64,000 nt of DNA from Acidipropionibacterium virtanenii (GTDB lineage: Bacteria > Actinomycetota > Actinomycetes > Propionibacteriales > Propionibacteriaceae), in assembly GCF_003325455.1 (NCBI RefSeq), contig NZ_CP025198.1, forward strand, positions 3,100,001 through 3,164,000, given 5' to 3'. The position numbers were made by a program, and so were the translations under genes. Below the pieces are notes generated by a model, which made no database searches, was not told where the DNA came from, and worked only from the letters and a program-made list of their open reading frames with translations. Positions 8,554 to 16,527 of the stretch are shown in pieces (the first letter of the stretch is position 1; every line of letters begins with the position of its first letter).

Positions 8554-9864
8554 ATGTCTGACGCCATCGACCTGCGATCAACCACCTTGGACAACGGGAT
8601 GCGGGTCATCGTCAACTCCGACATGACCAGTCCCGCGGTCGGGGTCAACATCTGGTACCGGGTCGGTTCGGCCGACGAGACGGCCGGGCACTTCGGCTTC
8701 GCGCATCTCTTCGAGCACCTCATGTTCTCCGGCACCACCAGCGGGATCGCCTCGGGGGAGCATCTGGCGACGATGGAATCGGTCGGCGGCACGGCGAACG
8801 CCACCACCAGCTTCGACCGCACCAACTACTTCGAGTCGGTGCCGGCCGGGGCCCTGGAGCTGGCCCTGTGGATGGAGTCCGAGAGGCTGGCCCATCTTGC
8901 GGTGACGCCCGAGAACCTCGCCACCCAGCGGGAGGTGGTCAAGGAGGAGAAGCGCCAGCGCTACGACAATGTGCCCTACGGAGACCTTTTCGACGTCCTG
9001 CTGGGTTCGCAGTTCGGGGAGGGGCACCCCTATGGCCACTCGACCATCGGTTCGGTGCCGGATCTGGAGGCCGCCACCCTCGACGACGTCGTGGCCTTCC
9101 ATGAGCACTGGTACCGGCCCGACAACGCCTGTCTGGTGCTGGCCGGGTGCGTCTCGGTCGATGAGGGGCTGCGGCTGGCCGACCGGTACCTCGGTGCCGT
9201 GCCGGCAGCCCCGGGCCCGGCGCCGGAGGCGGTGCCGTCGAGACGGGCATCCGTGCCGGGAGCCGGCGCCGGCCTCGACGACGTCCCTGCCCCGGAGCGG
9301 ATCGATCTGGAGCGCGACGTGCCGCGCACCGCGGTGACCCTGTCCTGGCCGAGCCCACCGGTGGCCGATCCGCACGAGGTGGATCTGGAGGATGCCCTGA
9401 CGGTGCTGGGGACCGGGATGGCCTCGCGTCTGGTGCGCCGCCTGGTGCGGGAGACCGAACTGGTCGACGGCGTCTCCGCGTCGAATCTGGGACTGTCCCG
9501 GGGGCGTTCGGCGAGCCTGCTGATGGCTCATCTTCGGCCCGGGGTGAGCGTGGAGAGACTGCGCGAGGTCATCGACTCAGGACTGGTGGCGCTGGCGACG
9601 TCGGGGCCGACGTCTGAGGAACTGGCGCGGGCCCATGTGCAGACCGAGCGGGACTGGTTGCTGGAGATGGCGACCGTCGACAGCCGCGCCGACATGATCA
9701 ACCTCCACGAGTCGGTCCTGGGCGGAGCCGGGAAAATCAACGACTATCTGGACCGGGTCCGCGCCGTGACCACCGAGCAGGTCCGCGCCGCGGCCGCCAC
9801 CTGGCTGGACCCCGGGAACGCGTCGGTCATCGTCCACCATCGAGCCGAGCAGGAGTCGGAATGA
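8554..9864 (+). CDS. M16 family zinc metallopeptidase, catalytic subunit
   Basis: 436 aa from ATG 8554. The frame is open further upstream but family similarity starts at RSTTLDNGMRVIV. The inverted zinc motif HLFEH is at residues 51-55 and the third ligand is probably Glu131 in VVKEEKRQR, the expected 76 residues downstream. M16 enzymes degrade peptides inside a clam-shell formed with a second, often non-catalytic subunit. That partner is encoded next, overlapping by 4 nt (ATGA), so the two are probably made in equal amounts. No signal peptide is seen, which suggests a cytoplasmic enzyme. Confidence 0.92.
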   Translation: MSDAIDLRSTTLDNGMRVIVNSDMTSPAVGVNIWYRVGSADETAGHFGFAHLFEHLMFSGTTSGIASGEHLATMESVGGTANATTSFDRTNYFESVPAGALELALWMESERLAHLAVTPENLATQREVVKEEKRQRYDNVPYGDLFDVLLGSQFGEGHPYGHSTIGSVPDLEAATLDDVVAFHEHWYRPDNACLVLAGCVSVDEGLRLADRYLGAVPAAPGPAPEAVPSRRASVPGAGAGLDDVPAPERIDLERDVPRTAVTLSWPSPPVADPHEVDLEDALTVLGTGMASRLVRRLVRETELVDGVSASNLGLSRGRSASLLMAHLRPGVSVERLREVIDSGLVALATSGPTSEELARAHVQTERDWLLEMATVDSRADMINLHESVLGGAGKINDYLDRVRAVTTEQVRAAAATWLDPGNASVIVHHRAEQESE

Positions 9865-11264
9865 GCAGCGTCGGAATGAGCGGCACCGGGATCAACAGCA
9901 CCGTGAATCCCCTCAATGCCCGCCCCGAGGTCTCGGCGGCCTCGCCGTGGGAGTTTCCGTCGGCGACCATCGAGGCGCTGGGCTCCGGCCTGGAGGTGGT
10001 GCGGGTGGAGATGCCCGGCCAGCAGGTGGTGACCGCCGAACTGGCCCTCGACGTCCCACTGGCCACGGAACCGCGGGCGACCGAGGGAGTGGCGAATCTG
10101 GTGCTGTCCACCAGCGACGAGGGGACGAGGGACCACCCGGGAGCGGCGATGGCCGAGGCGATGGAGCGCATCGGCGCCGGCTACGACGGATCCTGCGGGT
10201 TGACCACCACCCATGCCGGGATCGACGTGCCGCGCAGCAACGTCGAGGACGCCCTCGTGCTGCTGGCCGAGGTGGTGCGCCGTACTGAACTGGCCGATGA
10301 CGACGTGATGCGCCAGGTGGCCCAGGCTCGGGCCGGGCTGGCGCAGGCGGCCCAGAGCGGGCCGGCCCTGGCCGGGCTGGCGGTCGCGCGCCAGGTGTGG
10401 CCGCTCGATCACAGGGCGTCCCGGCCGACCGGGGGCACCGAGAGCAGTCTCGATGCCGTGACACCCACCGCTGTACGAGCTTTTCACGAGGCGATGTGGC
10501 GGCCCGCCGGAGGGGTGCTGGTGCTGGCCGGTGAAGGGGTCTCCTCGGTGGGGGTGGAGGCCTTCGAAGACTGGACCGGGAGCCGCGAGGGTCTGGGGTC
10601 TGCTTCGGAGGTGCCTGCCGGCGGCACGGGGGCGGGTGGCCGCCGGGTGATGCTGGTGGACCGGCCGGACGCCGTGCAGGCCGATGTGCGGGTGCAGACG
10701 CGGGTGCCGGGACGCGACGATCCGCTCTGGCCGGGGCTGAAGGTGGCCTGCGGGGCACTGGGCGGCACCTTCGGATCGCGGCTCAACACCGTGCTTCGGG
10801 AGGAGAAGGGCTGGTCCTACGGGGTGTCGATGTTCGCCCAGGCGATGCGGGTGGGAGGCCTGGCGACGATGGGCGGGGCGTTCCGCACCGAGGTCGCCGC
10901 GCAGGCCCTGGTGGCCGGGCTGGAGCTGCTGGGCCCCGCGTCACAGCCGCTGTCGGGGGCCGAGGTGGTCTCGGCGCGCGACCATGCGGTGGGGCTGGCG
11001 CCGCTGCAGTACGACACCGCCTCGGCGGTGGCCCATCAGGTCTCGGTGCTCGAGATGTCCGGGCTGGGCGCGGCCTGGGTGGACGAGCACCTGGCTGCCA
11101 TGGCGTCGGTGGATGCCCCGACCGCCAATGAGGCGTGGGAGACCCTGCTGCCGGCGTCGGCGTGGAGGATCGGGATGGCGGGCAATGCATCTCAACTGGC
11201 GCCGGAACTCGAGGCGGCCGGATTCGAGGTGGAGGTGGTGGAGCCCGGGGACCTGCTGGGCTGA
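9861..11264 (+). CDS. M16 family peptidase, non-catalytic partner subunit
   Basis: 467 aa starting in the ATGA overlap with the catalytic gene. It keeps the M16 fold, including the C-terminal REEKGWSYGVS region (the Arg/Tyr substrate-binding element of M16B partners), but the zinc motif is absent: the equivalent site reads GVANLVLSTSDEG. It is therefore the regulatory or substrate-binding half of a heterodimeric M16B peptidase. Alternative in-frame starts occur within the first 20 codons. Confidence 0.9.
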   Translation: MSSVGMSGTGINSTVNPLNARPEVSAASPWEFPSATIEALGSGLEVVRVEMPGQQVVTAELALDVPLATEPRATEGVANLVLSTSDEGTRDHPGAAMAEAMERIGAGYDGSCGLTTTHAGIDVPRSNVEDALVLLAEVVRRTELADDDVMRQVAQARAGLAQAAQSGPALAGLAVARQVWPLDHRASRPTGGTESSLDAVTPTAVRAFHEAMWRPAGGVLVLAGEGVSSVGVEAFEDWTGSREGLGSASEVPAGGTGAGGRRVMLVDRPDAVQADVRVQTRVPGRDDPLWPGLKVACGALGGTFGSRLNTVLREEKGWSYGVSMFAQAMRVGGLATMGGAFRTEVAAQALVAGLELLGPASQPLSGAEVVSARDHAVGLAPLQYDTASAVAHQVSVLEMSGLGAAWVDEHLAAMASVDAPTANEAWETLLPASAWRIGMAGNASQLAPELEAAGFEVEVVEPGDLLG

Positions 11265-11362
11265 GCTGTCCTGAGCGGGCCTCGTCGAGTTTCGCGGTGT
11301 CGCGTCGGGTCACGTACACTGTCGTCGTTCCGCTGATGTGTCCGACCAGGACGGATCGGCAG

Positions 11363-11438
11363 GGGGCATTGGCGCAGTTGGTAGCGCGGCTGCTTTGCAA
11401 GCAGTAGGTCAGGGGTTCGAATCCCCTATGCTCCACCA
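11363..11438 (+). tRNA. tRNA-Ala (anticodon UGC)
   Basis: A 76-nt cloverleaf including the encoded CCA. The 7-bp acceptor stem pairs GGGGCAT with ATGCTCC (one G-T wobble). The anticodon loop TTTGCAA gives anticodon TGC, and the T arm is AGGGG/TTCGAAT/CCCCT. The 3' end forms the left boundary of the accessory region that follows. Confidence 0.97.
11422..11438 (+). other. Putative attL: 3' end of tRNA-Ala
   Basis: TCCCCTATGCTCCACCA, the T-stem/acceptor end of the tRNA, recurs in direct orientation at 30183-30199 with one mismatch. tRNA 3' ends are classic integration sites, and a recombinase remnant lies immediately inside this boundary. Confidence 0.65.
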
Positions 11439-11668
11439 TTGAAGACGTACTAGAACACCTGACATCGGTTGATGCCGGTGTGAGGGCGGTGAAGGGCTCG
11501 GCGAGTCGGATCGTCGCCTGCTCGTCCTCGCTGATCTCGATGCCATCAGTGAAGGCTTGGTTCGCCAGCCGCTTGCCGTGCTCGTCGGTCCGTGCGTAGA
11601 GGGTGGCGCAGTCGACCAGCAGGCGGAGTGCGGTGCTGAGTTGCTTACATGATCCTGGGCCGCCCCCT

Positions 11669-12484
11669 TCATTCGGTCCGGACGCTCTGTGAGTCGTCGG
11701 TTTCCATTTGATGGTTGCACTGCCGAGCGTACTCGACTGGGGGTAGGTAGCCGAGCGAGGAGTGCCGGCGGTGATGGTTGTACTCGTCCTTCCAGTCGCC
11801 GATCACGACCTGCGCGTGCAGCAGCGAGTAGAAGCTGTTGATGTTGAGGCACTCGTCACGGAGCCGGCTGTTGAACGACTCGACGTTCCCGTTCCGCCAC
11901 GGCGAGCCCGGTGGGATGTAGGACAGGCCGGTGCGGGTGCCTGCCCAGTCGGCCATCGCTTCGCTGATGAACTCCGGCCCGTTGTCCGACCTGAGCACCG
12001 CCGGGGCGCCCCGGGCGGCGACGAGGTCCTCGAGGTGGGCGGTGAGTCGGTCGGCGGTAATCGAGCGCTCCACCAGCCCACCGATGCACTCCCGGGTGTG
12101 CTCGTCGACGATCGAGCAGATCTTGATCGGTCGGCCCTGCTCGTCGGCGTCGAACTGGAAGTCCACCGCCCACACCACGTTCGGCGCGTCCGCCGTCGGC
12201 GCGTCGACGGTCGAGGACCCGACGCGCTTGCGTCGACGCCGCTGCGGGACCCGGAGCCCTTCGTCACGCCACAGGCGTTGGATCTTCTTGTGGTTCACCA
12301 CCCACCCCTCGGCGCGCGCATCGTGATACGCGCGTCGGTACCCGTAGCGGGGGTGCTTCTTCGCCCAGGCACGCAGCCAGTCCCGCAACGCCCGGTCCGG
12401 GTCTGCGGTCGTGTCGCCCTTGAGCGGCCGCCGGTACGCGGAGCGGGACAGCCCGACCAGACGGCACGCCATCCGTTCACTCAC
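11669..12484 (-). CDS. IS3 family transposase OrfB (DDE integrase domain)
   Basis: 271 aa as listed. The frame stays open upstream to about 12540 and overlaps the end of orfA, so it is probably translated as an OrfAB fusion by -1 frameshifting near GGAAAC. An HTH_21-like region (HPRYGYRRAYHDAR) precedes the rve catalytic core: Asp in AVDFQFDAD, Asp in LRSDNGPEF and Glu in NGNVESFNSRLRDE. All three catalytic acidic residues are present, so the element may be active. Confidence 0.92.
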   Translation of the reverse strand: MSERMACRLVGLSRSAYRRPLKGDTTADPDRALRDWLRAWAKKHPRYGYRRAYHDARAEGWVVNHKKIQRLWRDEGLRVPQRRRRKRVGSSTVDAPTADAPNVVWAVDFQFDADEQGRPIKICSIVDEHTRECIGGLVERSITADRLTAHLEDLVAARGAPAVLRSDNGPEFISEAMADWAGTRTGLSYIPPGSPWRNGNVESFNSRLRDECLNINSFYSLLHAQVVIGDWKDEYNHHRRHSSLGYLPPVEYARQCNHQMETDDSQSVRTE

Positions 12485-12534
12485 CTGCAGTGTCCTGATC
12501 AGGTGAGCGACGGCGGCGCGGCGCCTGCCCGGGC

Positions 12535-12819
12535 CTAGAAGTTTCCCTCAGCCAACTCCTTGAGCGCGGACTTCTCCAACTCCGCCTCGGCGAGCAGCCG
12601 CTTGAGCGTCGCGTTCTGCTTCTCGAGCTCCTTCAGGCGCTTCGCGTCGTCGGACTTCAACCCGCCGTACTGGTTACGCCACCGGTAGTACGTCTGCTCG
12701 GACACCCCGAGCTCCCGGCACACCGCCGCGACATCCGCGCCGTCGGCGAGCATCCTGTCGGCCTGCCCGAGCTTGCGGACGACCTGCTCCGGGGTGTGAC
12801 GCTTCCTGCTGTTCGACAT
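12535..12819 (-). CDS. IS3 family transposase OrfA (HTH_Tnp_1)
   Basis: 94 aa from the ATG at 12819 (SNSRKRHTPEQVVRKLGQAD). It has a helix-turn-helix (VAAVCRELGVSEQTYYRWRN) and a C-terminal leucine zipper (LKELEKQNATLKRLLAEAEL). It binds the IS ends and multimerises. An earlier in-frame start (12855) would extend into the IS end and is less likely. Confidence 0.9.
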   Translation of the reverse strand: MSNSRKRHTPEQVVRKLGQADRMLADGADVAAVCRELGVSEQTYYRWRNQYGGLKSDDAKRLKELEKQNATLKRLLAEAELEKSALKELAEGNF

Positions 12820-13357
12820 GATCTGACCAGTCTCCCTGCCCGAACCTTCGGGCAACAGGACGACTCTCAGAACCGCCGGACCTACGAAACGGGGTCAGCC
12901 CAATCCCTCGTGGTGGTCGTGCTCGCTGGCGAGCCGACGGTCTATGTCAGCGAGGCCGGCGCGGATGCGGTCTTGGTGACGCTTGAGGGTGTCGAGGTCG
13001 ATCGCGTCGGCGAAGTGCGCGGCGAGCAGCTTGTCGCTCTCGTTCTGGAGCCGCTTGCGGTTCTCGGTCAGCTCGGCCAGTTCTTGGGAACGGGAGGCGA
13101 GGCGTTCGTCGAACGCGGCCTCAACCTGCGCCGCGAGCGCCGCGTACTCGACCTCGGTGATCGCGATGTCCCGGTAGCAGCGAGCGTTGCCTGTGTCTCG
13201 ATGTGAGCGCTGGTTGCCCATGCAATCGGGGGAGGCGCGTCCTGGCACGAAAGTGGCGGCGACTGGTCCGCGCCGAGATCTCGCGGTTCTCCAGGTCCGG
13301 GCAGGCGCCGCCGTGGTGGGGTGGCGCCGGACCGCCGTCAGACGGCGGTGAGCGCCG

Positions 13358-13441
13358 TCACGTCGCCTTCTTGGCGAGTTCGTCAGCGGGAACAGGGACG
13401 ACGCGGGTGTCTTCGGCCACGGTCTGCTCGTATCGGCCGTC
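13358..13441 (-). pseudogene. C-terminal gene fragment of unknown family
   Basis: A minus-strand frame ends in RVVPVPADELAKKAT followed by TGA at 13358, next to the TetR gene but with no start codon. It looks like the tail of a truncated gene. The rest of 13190-13446 shows nothing else I can support. Confidence 0.25.
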
Positions 13442-13446
13442 TCAGC

Positions 13447-14025
13447 TCAGTCGTGGGCGAGGCGGAGTGCGAGGGTGAGGTTGTGGCGGGCCTGGGTGGA
13501 GTCGACTCGGGCGAGTGCGAAGGCCGCGATCACGAGCGCCACGATGTTCTCCGCGAGATCGTCTGTCTGCGTGGCTAACGATGCGGGTCGCTGGGCGTGT
13601 ACGCCCCGCCTCATCGCCGAGGCGAGCTCTGCCCGATACTCGGCAACGAGCTGTGCCACTGCGGAGTCGTGAGCGATGGATTCCCTCGCGGTGTTCACCA
13701 GGAGACACCCGTTGGTGGCGGGCATGGAGTCGAGGTTGCCGAACGCGTCCCACAGCCCGGTTAGGTAGTCCGTGAGGGCATCGGGCGCGACGGGGTCGGC
13801 CTTGAATGGGCGCAGGCGGGGGCGGATGACCTCGTCGAGGTATGACTGGACGGCCTCGTCGAAGAGACCGCGCTTCGAGCCGAAGGTGTTGTACAGGCTG
13901 GAGCGGCGGATGCCGGTCGCTTCCTCGAGTTCGGGGATGGAGGCGCCGTCGTAGCCGTGTTCCCAGAACACTGTGCGGGCGGCGCGCACGACAGTGTCGC
14001 GGTCGAAGGCCTGCGTCCGGGCCAT
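13447..14025 (-). CDS. TetR family transcriptional regulator
   Basis: 192 aa from ATG 14025. The N-terminal TetR domain reads DTVVRAARTVFWEHGYDGAS and then GIRRSSLYNTFGSKRGLFDEA. The C-terminal part resembles the TetR_C group that often controls oxidoreductase genes (CLLVNTARE). The gene is divergent from a DUF1304 gene, and a perfect 16-bp palindrome sits between the two starts, probably its operator. It likely represses itself and the DUF1304/oxidoreductase genes. The inducer is unknown. Confidence 0.92.
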   Translation of the reverse strand: MARTQAFDRDTVVRAARTVFWEHGYDGASIPELEEATGIRRSSLYNTFGSKRGLFDEAVQSYLDEVIRPRLRPFKADPVAPDALTDYLTGLWDAFGNLDSMPATNGCLLVNTARESIAHDSAVAQLVAEYRAELASAMRRGVHAQRPASLATQTDDLAENIVALVIAAFALARVDSTQARHNLTLALRLAHD

Positions 14026-14055
14026 GTTGCACCTCGCTCGTTCCGTAACGTTCAG

Positions 14056-14071
14056 TCCAGTATATACTGGA
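14056..14071. promoter_or_regulatory. TetR operator candidate, perfect 16-bp palindrome
   Basis: TCCAGTATATACTGGA is fully self-complementary and lies in the 90-bp gap between the divergent TetR and DUF1304 starts, the normal place for a TetR-family operator. Confidence 0.7.
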
Positions 14072-14115
14072 AGAGTCATTACAGAACGGGCAGGAGTCCG
14101 GAGAGGGAACGCATC

Positions 14116-14502
14116 ATGGTCATCGCAGGTCTCGTGCTCGCCGGGTTGGCGGCGCTGATCCACGTCTACATCTTCTACATGGAGTCCATCGCCTGGACGG
14201 GCGCGAAGGCGCGCGCCACGTTCGGGACCACGGTCGAAGAAGCGGAGGCGACGAAGAGTCTTGCGTTCAACCAGGGCTTCTACAACCTGTTCCTCGCGAT
14301 CGCCGTCGTCGCGGGCATCGTCTTCCTCGCCACGGGTGCGACAGCGGTCGGCGCGGCCCTCGTGTTCACCGGTGCGGGGTCGATGGCTGCCGCTGCGCTC
14401 GTGCTGTTCGCCTCCAGCCCCGACAAGCGCGGCGCCGCGCTCAAGCAGGGTATCCTGCCGCTGCTCGGGGTGATCGCCTTGGCCATCGGCGTCGCCCTGT
14501 AG
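14116..14502 (+). CDS. DUF1304 family small membrane protein
   Basis: 128 aa from ATG 14116, preceded by GGAGAGGGA. Four hydrophobic helices; the first is followed by the family signature HVYIFYMESIAWTG and FNQGFYNLFLA. DUF1304 proteins are roughly 120-aa membrane proteins of unknown biochemistry, often beside TetR regulators and oxidoreductases as here. Probably transcribed with the oxidoreductase gene that starts 78 bp downstream. Confidence 0.88.
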   Translation: MVIAGLVLAGLAALIHVYIFYMESIAWTGAKARATFGTTVEEAEATKSLAFNQGFYNLFLAIAVVAGIVFLATGATAVGAALVFTGAGSMAAAALVLFASSPDKRGAALKQGILPLLGVIALAIGVAL

Positions 14503-14579
14503 TCGTTTCGTTGCCATGCCGGGGGTATGCGCCCGGCGCCCGGAACTGTTCGTTGTTGCTTTGAGAAGTTTCATCAGTC

Positions 14580-15626
14580 ATGTCCACGCCTGTCAGCACG
14601 CAGATCCAGCTCGCCGCCCGCCCGCAGGGTTGGCCCACCCACGACGATTTCCGCACCGTGAGGGTGCCGTTGGGGGCGCTCGAGGCCGGGCATGTGCGGG
14701 TGCGGAACGAGTTCGTGTCGGTCGACCCGTACATGCGGGGGCGGATGAACGACGTCCGCAGCTATGTCGCCCCGTACCAGCTCGGTGAGACGATCACCGG
14801 TGGTGCGATCGGCCGCGTCGTCGCCTCGGAGGCGCCGGAGTTGCCGGTGGGTGCGTTGGTGCTGCACCAGCACGGGTGGAGTGACCTCGTGCAGGATGCC
14901 GCCTCGACGTTCCGCGCCGTGCCAGATCTTCCCGGCGTGCCGTCCTCCTTGCGCCTGCACATTCTCGGGGTGACGGGGCTGACGGCGTACGTCGGGTTGA
15001 CGGCGATCGCGAAGCTGCAGCCGGGTGAGACGGTGTTCGTCTCCGGCGCTGCGGGCGCGGTGGGAACCGCGGTCGGACAGCTCGCGAAGCTCCTCGGCGC
15101 CGACCGTGTCATCGGCTCTGCCGGCAGCGACGAGAAGCTCGCCCTGCTCACCGAGAACTACGGGTACGACGTGGCCTTCAACTACAAGAACGGTGACGTG
15201 CGCGGCCAGCTCGCCCAAGCCGCCCCCGCGGGCATCGACGTATTCTTCGACAACGTCGGCGGCGACCACCTCGAAGCGGCCCTCGACGTCTTCAACGACA
15301 GCGGACGGGCAGCACTGTGCGGGGCGATCGCGGGATACAACACCACCGAACGCGCCCCGGGTCCGGACAACCTCGCCAACGTCATCACCCGCGCCCTCAC
15401 CCTGAAGGGCTTCACCCTGGCCGCCTACCTGCAGCTGGGCGCGGAGTTCCAGGAGAAGATCGCTCCCTGGTTCGCCGAGGGAAAGATCGCCTACGACGAG
15501 ACCATCGTCGACGGCATCGACCACACCGTGGATGCGTTCCTGGACATGATGCGCGGCGCGAACACCGGCAAGATGCTCGTCCGCATCCCCACCGACACCC
15601 GCGGCGAGGAGGATGCGCACGCGTGA
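14580..15626 (+). CDS. NADP-dependent medium-chain oxidoreductase (CurA/LTB4 dehydrogenase-like)
   Basis: 348 aa. It lacks zinc ligands and has the zinc-independent MDR signatures: EFVSVDPYMRGRMND near residue 46, the nucleotide-binding AAGAVGTAVGQLAKLLGA near 150, and YNTTERAPGPDNL. The family reduces alpha,beta-unsaturated carbonyls such as curcumin or alkenals with NADPH. With the TetR and DUF1304 genes it forms a compact, probably electrophile-inducible unit. Its TGA overlaps a GTG that opens the truncated esterase downstream. Confidence 0.9.
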   Translation: MSTPVSTQIQLAARPQGWPTHDDFRTVRVPLGALEAGHVRVRNEFVSVDPYMRGRMNDVRSYVAPYQLGETITGGAIGRVVASEAPELPVGALVLHQHGWSDLVQDAASTFRAVPDLPGVPSSLRLHILGVTGLTAYVGLTAIAKLQPGETVFVSGAAGAVGTAVGQLAKLLGADRVIGSAGSDEKLALLTENYGYDVAFNYKNGDVRGQLAQAAPAGIDVFFDNVGGDHLEAALDVFNDSGRAALCGAIAGYNTTERAPGPDNLANVITRALTLKGFTLAAYLQLGAEFQEKIAPWFAEGKIAYDETIVDGIDHTVDAFLDMMRGANTGKMLVRIPTDTRGEEDAHA

Positions 15627-15705
15627 GGGACGACACCCTCGTAGTTCCCGTCGACGGCGGCCTCATCCGCGGGCAACGCTCCGGCACCGTGGAGACGTGG
15701 CGTAA
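15623..15705 (+). pseudogene. Truncated carboxylesterase (type B) N-terminus
   Basis: A GTG overlaps the oxidoreductase stop (GTGA) and opens DDTLVVPVDGGLIRGQRSGT, resembling the N-terminal beta strands of para-nitrobenzyl-esterase-type carboxylesterases. Similarity ends by about 15705 and is followed by unrelated sequence and an IS remnant. Only about 28 codons survive, so the family call is tentative. Confidence 0.35.
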
Positions 15706-15898
15706 TAGCGTCCACTTGGCTGTCCGTCAGAGGTGTTCTAGCTCGTCTCCTAGCGTTCACTACGACTCCGGGTTCATCGTCGGCGGCACCTCGCGGCTCG
15801 TCGCCAAGACCGAGTTTCGCCTGTTCCCACGCGGTGCCGAGCCGCTCGAACCTCTGCCAGGTGTTCGGTTTGAGTCCACCCGCGTCCACTTTTGTGAT

Positions 15899-16118
15899 CT
15901 GTCGGGACATCGTTTACAGATGTCTTGGCAGATTCGTTGTTTATGTTTCGCGTCATTGTTGACACGATCTCTCGCATCATGGTTGACGCTTTGTTCGTGT
16001 GGGGATGTCTCGGGTCATCGTTCCGCTGGTGTCTCACGTCATCGTTCCGGTTTGGTGGGTGGGTGTGGACTTCTTGGGTTGGTAGCTGTGGGTCGGGTCG
16101 ATGGTGCGTTCGGCGATA
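15899..16118 (-). mobile_element. IS481-type element remnant: terminal repeats and transposase C-terminus (part 1)
   Basis: The minus strand ends an open frame at a TGA (16034-16036) after TIDPTHSYQPKKSTPTHQTG, resembling the C-terminus of actinobacterial IS481 transposases. Beyond it lie at least five degenerate copies of a CATCGTTNAC-like motif (about 15908, 15953, 15976, 16017, 16038), ending in TGTCGGGACATCG. The coding part continues at 17398-17454 across the inserted IS3 copy; joining the parts reads TGEIIAERTID. Confidence 0.6.
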
Positions 16119-16186
16119 TGGACTGAGTGAAGCTTCCCGGACTTCTGAGGAAAGTCATAGTTTCGAGAATCGGGTAGGATCACATC

Positions 16187-16474
16187 ATGTCAGAATCGAA
16201 GTACAGTCCGGAGTTCAAGAACCAGGTCGTTCTTGAAGTCGTGGACAAGCATCGCACCATCAAAGCCGTAGCAGAATCATACAATCTTGTCGCTCAGACT
16301 GTCGGCGTATGGGTCAAGGAGTATCGCAAGAAGAATCCGGACCCGGAAACCGAGAACCTTACCAGTGCCGAGTCGGCCGAACTCGAACGGTTGAGGAAGG
16401 ATCTCCGTGAGGCCCGGATGGAGAACGAGTTCCTAAAAAAAGCGGCAGCCTTCTTCGCGAAGGAATCACAGTAG
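16187..16474 (+). CDS. IS3 family transposase OrfA
   Basis: 95 aa. A helix-turn-helix (IKAVAESYNLVAQTVGVWVK) is followed by a coiled coil (LERLRKDLREARMENEFLKK). Near the 3' end the run A7G (16435-16442) spans the codons for KKA and is a typical slippery heptamer. The orfB frame is -1 relative to this one and is open from that point, so a fusion OrfAB protein can be made. Confidence 0.92.
   Translation: MSESKYSPEFKNQVVLEVVDKHRTIKAVAESYNLVAQTVGVWVKEYRKKNPDPETENLTSAESAELERLRKDLREARMENEFLKKAAAFFAKESQ
16435..16442 (+). promoter_or_regulatory. Programmed -1 frameshift site (AAAAAAAG)
   Basis: AAAAAAAG lies in orfA 13 codons before its stop. The -1 frame is open from here through orfB with no stop, the standard way IS3 elements make full-length transposase. 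Confidence 0.7.
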
Positions 16475-16527
16475 CTGTCCGCTACACGTACATCTTCTCG
16501 CAAGAAGGCAACTACCCCGTTCGGCTC

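Larger units (their letters stand above)
11650..12897 (-). mobile_element. IS3 family insertion sequence (copy 1)
   Basis: About 1,248 bp carrying overlapping orfA and orfB on the minus strand. Ends are placed at TGATCCTG (left) and the complement of CGGGGTCA (right, reading TGACCCCG), which agree at 6 of 8 bases. No target duplication is obvious. Removing this segment joins the flanking serine recombinase frame without a shift, which supports these limits. Confidence 0.75.
11440..13190 (-). pseudogene. Large serine recombinase, C-terminal remnant split by an IS3 element
   Basis: Two same-strand blocks flank the IS3 copy at 11650-12897. The upstream block (13190 to 12898) encodes NARCYRDIAITEVEYAALAA, then a charged coiled coil with LKRHQDRIRAGLADIDRRLA. 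The downstream block (11649 to 11440) encodes LSTALRLLVDCATLYARTDE, then GKRLANQAFTDGIEI and LAEPFTAL. These are the zinc-ribbon end, coiled coil and terminal domain of large serine recombinases. Joining the blocks at the IS ends keeps one frame. The catalytic and main recombinase domains are missing, so it is not functional. The frame has no stop before the tRNA, so its original C-terminus may have been altered by integration. Confidence 0.7.

Noticed and set aside
10783-11439. Minus-strand open frame running through the tRNA into the M16 gene
   Set aside because: It is antisense to tRNA-Ala and to a conserved peptidase subunit, with no recognisable domain.
11444-15740. Ten-base match GGTGTTCTAG at 15731 with its complement at 11450, considered as an alternative attachment core
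   Set aside because: Too short, inverted relative to the tRNA repeat, and not placed at element boundaries. The 17-base tRNA repeat explains the limits better.
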